The notes under the pieces were generated by a model. The model was not told the origin of the DNA, did not search any database, and saw only the letters and a program-made list of their open reading frames with translations. The position numbers and the translations under genes were made by a program. Below are positions 58,104-64,000 of a stretch of DNA of 64,000 bases, in pieces (position 1 is the first letter of the stretch; every line of letters begins with the position of its first letter). The stretch is from an uncultured Bacteroidales bacterium (GTDB lineage Bacteria > Bacteroidota > Bacteroidia > Bacteroidales > UBA3663), in the NCBI GenBank assembly GCA_905235375.1, contig CAJOLH010000015.1, forward strand, positions 38,248-102,247. Direction: 5' to 3'.

Positions 58104-59459
58104 ATGAAAAGTAATCTAATTCGTGTAATGCTCGCTGTTATCATGATCAGCAGCAGCATCCTGACCGGATGCACCAGCAATTCGAGTCAAAGTCGTATCA
58201 TTCCTGTCGAGACACCAGCTCGTCCCGACGGACAGAAAGATGTGCTCGGGCTGCGCCTCCCTCCCATCGACACCATTCGTGTCGGCATCATCGGTCTCGG
58301 TATGCGGGGCGAGGATGCCGTCTATCGCTACACCAACCTCCCTGGCGTAGAAATCAAGGCACTCTGCGACCTGCATCAGGAGCGCGCCGACTCGTGCCAG
58401 CGTTTCCTGCGTGCAGCTGGTATGCCCGAAGCCGACACCTACGCTGGTAGCGAAAATGCCTGGAAAGCCGTCTGCGAACGTCCCGACATCAACCTCATCT
58501 ACATCTGCACCGACTGGATTGACCACGCTCCCATGATGCTCTATGCCATGGAACACGGCAAGAACGTGGCTTGCGAAGTACCTGCAGCCCTGACGATGCA
58601 GGAGATCTGGGATGTCGTCAATACTGCCGAACGCACCCAGCTCCATTGCATGATGCTCGAGAACTGCGTCTATGACTTCTTCGAGATGACTACACTCAAC
58701 ATGGCGCAACATGGTGTCTTCGGCGAACTGATGCACGTCGAGGGCGGTTATCTGCATTGCCTCGAACCCTATTGGCCCGAATATGATGACGACTGGCGCA
58801 TGAAATACAACAAGGCTCATCGCGGCGACATCTATCCCACCCATGGCATGGGTCCTGCCTGCCAGCTGCTCAACATCCATCGCGGTGACCGCATGAAGAC
58901 GCTCGTCTCGATGGACACCAAGGCGGTCACCCTGCCCCAGTATCTGAAAGATGTGCGGGGCGATACGGCAAGTGTAGCAAATGGAGACCACACGATGACG
59001 ATGATCCGCACCGAACAGGGCAAGAGTATGCTCATCCAGCACGGCACCGCCACTCCACGTCCCTATAGCCGCCTCTACGAACTGACCGGCACGAAAGGCT
59101 TCGCACAGAAATATCCGCGCCCGGGCTATTCCATCAATTCACACAGCTTCGTCAGCGATGCCGTGCGCGATTCCTTGACACAAGCCTATCGCAGCCCCAT
59201 CCTCACCGCCGACCTCGAAGAGAATGCCCGTCGCGTAGGCGGTCATGGCGGCATGGATTTCATCATGGACTATCGCCTCGTCTATTGCCTGCATCATGGC
59301 CTGCCTCTCGACATGGATGTCTATGATCTGGCTGAATGGTGCTGCATCAGCCCCCTCTCTGCCCTATCGCTCGAAAATGACTTCGCTCCCGTCGAAGTTC
59401 CCGACTTCACCCGTGGCAACTGGAACAAGATCCAGGGCTTCAGTTATGCCTTCGAATGA
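58104..59459 (+). CDS. Gfo/Idh/MocA oxidoreductase fold lipoprotein, GH109-like
   Basis: Lipobox ILTGC; RVGIIGLGMRGEDAVYRY, CTDWIDHAPMMLYAMEHGKNVACEVPAALTMQEIWDVV. Confidence 0.85.
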   Translation: MKSNLIRVMLAVIMISSSILTGCTSNSSQSRIIPVETPARPDGQKDVLGLRLPPIDTIRVGIIGLGMRGEDAVYRYTNLPGVEIKALCDLHQERADSCQRFLRAAGMPEADTYAGSENAWKAVCERPDINLIYICTDWIDHAPMMLYAMEHGKNVACEVPAALTMQEIWDVVNTAERTQLHCMMLENCVYDFFEMTTLNMAQHGVFGELMHVEGGYLHCLEPYWPEYDDDWRMKYNKAHRGDIYPTHGMGPACQLLNIHRGDRMKTLVSMDTKAVTLPQYLKDVRGDTASVANGDHTMTMIRTEQGKSMLIQHGTATPRPYSRLYELTGTKGFAQKYPRPGYSINSHSFVSDAVRDSLTQAYRSPILTADLEENARRVGGHGGMDFIMDYRLVYCLHHGLPLDMDVYDLAEWCCISPLSALSLENDFAPVEVPDFTRGNWNKIQGFSYAFE

Positions 59460-59460
59460 T

Positions 59461-60440
59461 TTACTTGGTTTCAGTCTTCTTTCCGTGAAAATTGAAAAGT
59501 GAAGACGGATGGGTAAATTTTTGGAAAAAAGGAATTCGTAATAGCAATGAAATGCAGAGAATGATTAGCGAAACTATGAGGAATACAGAGATCAGGTTTT
59601 TGGGGAAATCAAATCTGCTGAAAACCATCATAAAGAGATGGATGAAAAAGAATTGATAGAGGTAGTAATGCAAAGTGAACTTCCCCTGTGTTGCCATCCA
59701 TTGGGTAGAAGGACAGACATTGATGAAAGCCACTGACATAGGAATGCATAGAGCAAAAGACGCGAGCCTTATATACATTCCTGTAATATCATGGTATGGG
59801 TCGGCATGATTAAGATTGAGGCCATCTCCCTTGATGAAAGACAAGAGAACAAAAACAAAAACCAATAGAAATCCGCACCACCACCTATACTTTGCATCGA
59901 CAAAAAGACACTTTCCCCTCATGCAATGACCTAACATGAAAAATGGGAGGAATGCAAATGTCCTTTGCAGAGACAAGAAACGATCGAAAGGAAGAAAACC
60001 TGCAAGTATTCCGATTACAAAAGAAACGATGACTACCAGTTTCTTATTTGAAAGCATACTGTCGGGAATAATTTGCAATAAGGCCTCCAATAGAATAGGC
60101 TAAGGAGATACCACAATCCCCACATGGGAGTAAACACCGATTCGATTGTCACTTCCCCACTGGCAATATATCCATAAGCAAGCCATATCAGTTGGAAAAA
60201 AATCAGAGGTTCTATCAAAGACCAGCATCTCGACACGAATTTCCGACAATCCTTCTTTTGTGAGAAATACCCGGATAGGAATATGAACAATGGCATGTGA
60301 AACATATAAATCCAATTCCACAACAAAGCCCCGCCTGATATCGAGTCGAACTGATTACATTCAAGTACATGTCCTGTTATTACCAACAGGATAAGACCAA
60401 ACTTAACCGAATCCAATCGGGAATCCCTTGATGAACTCAT
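59461..60440 (-). pseudogene. acyltransferase 3 family membrane protein, frameshifted
   Basis: N-terminal half 60033..60440 (RLDSVKFGLILLVITGHVLE...FHMPLFIFLSGYFSQKK) continues in another frame as 59461..60090. Confidence 0.75.
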
Positions 60441-60752
60441 AACAGATAATTTTTCGAGAACAACTTCCCAAGGGCAAAGTTACTGCAAATATTCCTTTTG
60501 TGCAAGAAAACCACCCGACTTTCTTGCTTCTAACCGAAAGAATTGTTACTTTCAATGCACGTTTTGCATCCAGAGATGTCTCTTCCCCTATGATGAATTG
60601 ACCATTCTTAAGCAGGATGCCTGGAGGCAGGCAAAGCATTCATGATGATCCGTGAATGCCGTTTCATAGATGGACAATTGGAATTAATTCCTTGTTACTC
60701 TTTGTCAATCTCTGTGAACCTTGCGAACCTGCGTCCGTCACGTTCAATGGAC

Positions 60753-61352
60753 TCAAAGGACATCTTCCATCAGCATTTTCTCAATCAAAGGGACGTACCA
60801 GGCGCGCACTTCATCGGCAGTTGGTGTATGACCTCCGGGGAAGTGATGCGACTTGTTGTAATGTTCCAGGAATATGGGCTCGAAGTGTGCCAGCGTGTCC
60901 TGTTCGCCGAACAAGCCCCACACCTTGTCCTTATAATATGGATTGCAATAGTTGAACTGTACGGACTCCAGTTCGGCAAACTCCTGTATCAAAGCTTCGT
61001 CGATAACGAACTTCTGGTTGCCATCCTTTCGTGCAGATTTATATTCGTGTGCTCCTATGCGCGGCTTCAGGAACTCCGTCATCCGAAAGTGCGGATTGCC
61101 AAGCAAGGCAGGGATGCCTGCAACGGGAGCCAGCATCTGAGCATAGAACGAACCACAACTATTGCCCACCAGTAGGTCAGGCTTCTCGTGGTCAATCAGT
61201 TCTCGGATAAGGCTGAGGGCTTCTTTCGGGTGAATCGGCAAATCGGGGGTAAGCACCTCTGCTCGCCCCTCGAAGCATTCGCGCAAAGCCAAGGCTGGCA
61301 CACACTGGCCACTGGCAAAGAATCCGTGCAGAAAGAGTATCTTCTTATTCAT
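60753..61352 (-). CDS. YqiA/YcfP-type alpha/beta hydrolase
   Basis: ILFLHGFFASGQ, LLVGNSCGSFYAQML, GEQDTLAHFEP, GGHTPT. Confidence 0.85.
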   Translation of the reverse strand: MNKKILFLHGFFASGQCVPALALRECFEGRAEVLTPDLPIHPKEALSLIRELIDHEKPDLLVGNSCGSFYAQMLAPVAGIPALLGNPHFRMTEFLKPRIGAHEYKSARKDGNQKFVIDEALIQEFAELESVQFNYCNPYYKDKVWGLFGEQDTLAHFEPIFLEHYNKSHHFPGGHTPTADEVRAWYVPLIEKMLMEDVL

Positions 61353-61836
61353 GTCCAACCAGTTCTATTGACTCTTTTCCTGTAAGATGTTCTATATCGA
61401 AGCGAATCGCCAGCATCCGCGACAACCCTTTCTCCAATTCCTTTTGCAAGGCTTCCTCTTGGTTAGGGTTGTATCTGTCACCAAGCATTCGCGCTGATTC
61501 AAGTTTCTCTTGCTCATCCTCAACGATATGGATTCTGCCAAACGCTATGACACTGCGAAAAAAGGTTGTATATTTCTCAGGATGCACTTCGTCCTGATCT
61601 ATGACACAAAACGAGGCCTTCTCGTATTTGCGGATGGCATCGACCTTATGTCCACTGAGTGCGCTGTGAAAATACAATTTCCCATTCGCATAGACATAAC
61701 TGATGGGAACAGCGTACGGATAGCCGTTATCTCCCAACAAGGCCAAGGTGCCTGCTGTGGATTTCTGCAATATGCTGATGCTTTCTTCTTCGGAAAGCTG
61801 CTGGCGCTTACGCCGCATTTCTCTGAATTGTCCCAA
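61345..61836 (-). CDS. pyridoxamine 5'-phosphate oxidase family protein (NimA-like)
   Basis: FREMRRKRQQLSEEESISILQKSTAGTLALLGDNGYPYAVPISYVYANGKLYFHSALSGHKVDAI. Confidence 0.88.
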   Translation of the reverse strand: MGQFREMRRKRQQLSEEESISILQKSTAGTLALLGDNGYPYAVPISYVYANGKLYFHSALSGHKVDAIRKYEKASFCVIDQDEVHPEKYTTFFRSVIAFGRIHIVEDEQEKLESARMLGDRYNPNQEEALQKELEKGLSRMLAIRFDIEHLTGKESIELVGHE

Positions 61837-61910
61837 ATTATGATAATGCTTTTAATCCAATTCATTTTATGTTTCTCTTGCCTTTTTGAGGGCAAATTGT
61901 TGTTTCGGTG

Positions 61911-61918
61911 CAAAGATA
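61911..61918 (-). promoter_or_regulatory. -7 box (TATCTTTG on minus) upstream of the NimA-like gene
   Basis: CAAAGATA on plus strand. Confidence 0.45.
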
Positions 61919-62056
61919 CTGAGTATTGATGATATTTCAAAATTTCAGATAAACATTTATTACTTTTTAACTGACAAGCATTAAATTCTTACTCTTTGTT
62001 CTTTTGCCTATACTCTTGTAGGCTGCACCTTGCATTTCGCTCGAAATATTTTGCAA

Positions 62057-62450
62057 CGTCAAGCATCAGTGGTTTCCGTCCTGAGTGCGACGCAGAAACG
62101 CACTCAGGCCTCCCTTGGGAACCGCTAATTTTCAGTGTCCTCGGTGTCTTCCGTGTTCGATAAAAAAAGAACGTTGGAGGTATCTGCTGCAGAGCAATTT
62201 TATTCTTTTTTTCTCTACGGACTTCATGGACTTAATGGACTATCAATGACGTGCGCAAGCAAAAGTCCTAAAAGTCCCCATAGTCCGTAGAGAATAATAA
62301 CTCCTTGGCGACTCGCGGACTATCTCTGGCGTGCGCAAGCAAAAGTCCTTAAAGTCCCGAAAGTCCGTAGAACTTAAACCAGAACTCCGTAGCGACCCGC
62401 ATTGGCGCGCGCAAGCGAAAATCTGTGTGGATCTGTGCGATCTGTGTGAC
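62057..62450 (+). repeat. left arm of ~400-bp imperfect inverted repeat
   Basis: Colinear with the reverse complement of 63510-63909: cgtcaagc-tcagtg..ttccgtcctgagtgcgacg, aaacgcactcaggcctcc, tcagtgtcctcggtgtcttccgtgttcgata, aacgttggaggtatctgctgc, tctgtgcgatctgtgtgac. Confidence 0.85.
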
Positions 62451-62555
62451 CCTAAAATAACTCCTTGGCGCCCCTGTTCTTTATCAAGAATTGTCGAACA
62501 ATATTTATCTACCACGGAATACACGAAAGACACGGAATCTTGTTCGTCCAAGGCG

Positions 62556-63362
62556 CTACGGCTTGGCAATCACTGTGATTTCATGAATGGTAAACAGTCC
62601 GTTCTCATCAATAGTGAAAGGAGCCGACAGCTCTGGCATATCGTCGTAGGTCAGCACAAGTCCTGTAGTGAATTTCACACCAGGAATGAATATGACTTTG
62701 GGGTCGCCACTGCTGACGTCATAGTATAGCTGCTCTCCTATCCACAACGGCAGTTCGTCATCGAAGCCACCCATGTTCTTGACGGAATTGGTGACAGTCG
62801 TCAACAGCTTGCCACCATCATAGAGCGAGATCACTTCACCCTCAATCGTATAACTCAAGCGCTGGAGCAGTTCTTGCTGCACACCATAGGGATTGACCTC
62901 TGTCTTCACATAAGCTAAGTCGTTTTCGCCAAAGCGAATCTGATGGAGCCACTCTACTCGAATGCCCGAGCCTTCCATCGCCGAACTGGTAAGCCAGAGG
63001 TCACCCGTCTTGGCATTGTACTTCGCCTGTGGTTCACGCGTATGGCGAATATTGGGAAAGGTGGTGGATAGTGCCCCTTTTGTCACATTGATGCCATAGC
63101 CCTCTGTAGAGGTCTGGTCCACTTCGTCAATGCTCGACACATTGATTTCAGATACCGTATCGTTCAACAAATCATGGCAATGGAACATCACCGCCTTTGC
63201 CGAAGCCTGCTGAACATGGTCGGGCATCATGTCCGAAGGCACAGGATCTTCCATAGTGCCAGCCAACGGTTTCTGATCTACATTGGCAGTCTTGCACCCT
63301 GCCATCACCAAAGCCATAGCAAAGATTACTAAGGCATAACTGATTAAAGTCTTTCTTTTCAT
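62556..63362 (-). CDS. hypothetical lipoprotein
   Basis: MKRKTLISYALVIFAMALVMAGCK lipobox; plausible composition. Confidence 0.7.
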   Translation of the reverse strand: MKRKTLISYALVIFAMALVMAGCKTANVDQKPLAGTMEDPVPSDMMPDHVQQASAKAVMFHCHDLLNDTVSEINVSSIDEVDQTSTEGYGINVTKGALSTTFPNIRHTREPQAKYNAKTGDLWLTSSAMEGSGIRVEWLHQIRFGENDLAYVKTEVNPYGVQQELLQRLSYTIEGEVISLYDGGKLLTTVTNSVKNMGGFDDELPLWIGEQLYYDVSSGDPKVIFIPGVKFTTGLVLTYDDMPELSAPFTIDENGLFTIHEITVIAKP

Positions 63363-63509
63363 CTTAAATACATTTATTTCATTATTCAAATTCTGCATAG
63401 AAACACTATTGTTCACGCTCTTTCAGTTCAAAAAGTTTCTCGAATACGCGGCGGACGTGTGCCGTGCCTTCCGATTCCTTCTGGCTGAGCCGCTAATCTG
63501 ATAAATCAG

Positions 63510-63909
63510 GTCACACAGATCGCACAGATCTACACAGATTTTCGCTTGCGCGCGCCAATGCGGGTCGCTACGGAGTTATTATTCTCTACGGACTTTCGGG
63601 ACTTTAGGGACTTTTGCTTGCGCACTCCAGGGTTAGTCCATTAAGTCCTTGAAGTCCGTAGAGAAAAAAGAATAAGTCCATAGAGAAAAGACTCCTTAGA
63701 GCCATTGGAAAAGCATCGGAGCGCGTAGCGAGTCCTTGAAGTCCATGAAGTCCGTAGAGAATAAAAATTGCTCCGCAGCAGATACCTCCAACGTTCTTTC
63801 CTTATCGAACACGGAAGACACCGAGGACACTGAAAATTAGCGGGTCCCAATGGAGGCCTGAGTGCGTTTCTTCGTCGCACTCAGGACGGAAAGACACTGA
63901 AGCTTGACG
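63510..63909 (-). repeat. right arm of ~400-bp imperfect inverted repeat
   Basis: See left arm. Confidence 0.85.
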
Positions 63910-64000
63910 CGAGATATATTCCTTAGAGCTAAAGAAATCTGTGTAAATCAGTGAAATCTGTGTGACAAAAGAGAGAAAAGTCATCCGTGAGAATCGGACA

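Noticed and set aside
58116-59042. Antisense ORF of 308 aa opposite the GH109-like gene
   Set aside because: Shadow ORF of a recognised gene.

Overview
The window looks like a Bacteroidales (Prevotella/Bacteroides-type) chromosome, judged from TAnnTTTG-type -7 boxes, PorZ, SLBB/Wzz and Wzi homologs and codon usage. From left to right it contains: (1) the 3' end of tgt, an S66 LD-carboxypeptidase and a BASS-family transporter. (2) An exopolysaccharide/capsule locus at about 2.2-25.8 kb: SLBB export protein, Wzz, Wzx-like flippase, EpsG/Wzy-like polymerase, several GT2/GT4 glycosyltransferases, a hexapeptide acetyltransferase, two DUF4886 proteins, a Wzi-like protein, a radical SAM/SPASM protein and two PorZ-like beta-propeller proteins, the first frameshifted. 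(3) A 9.86-kb integrative element at 26796-36657 inserted in the 3' end of tRNA-Leu(CAG). It has a 14-bp att duplication, a tyrosine integrase, HTH/excisionase-like proteins, a DUF6291-like protein and a DnaB-type helicase. I recognised no relaxase, terminase or capsid. (4) Chromosomal genes: DUF234 ATPase, HAD phosphatase, GT4, DUF3810, MetY-like enzyme, sugar MFS transporter, an AlbA_2-HTH-riboflavin kinase fusion, a VTC/DUF4956/DUF2490/DUF4353 cluster, xth, an APH-family kinase, a GH109-like oxidoreductase, a frameshifted acyltransferase and a NimA-like flavoprotein. The most unusual structure is an intergenic array at 41979-42480: twelve imperfect palindromes with exact 42-bp phasing and no indels, arranged as a 126-bp higher-order repeat (ABC x4). 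The window also has several intergenic tandem-repeat hairpins with different arm sequences, a truncated RAYT-like transposase, and a ~400-bp inverted repeat flanking a lipoprotein gene. All family assignments are from reading the protein sequences; no searches were run.
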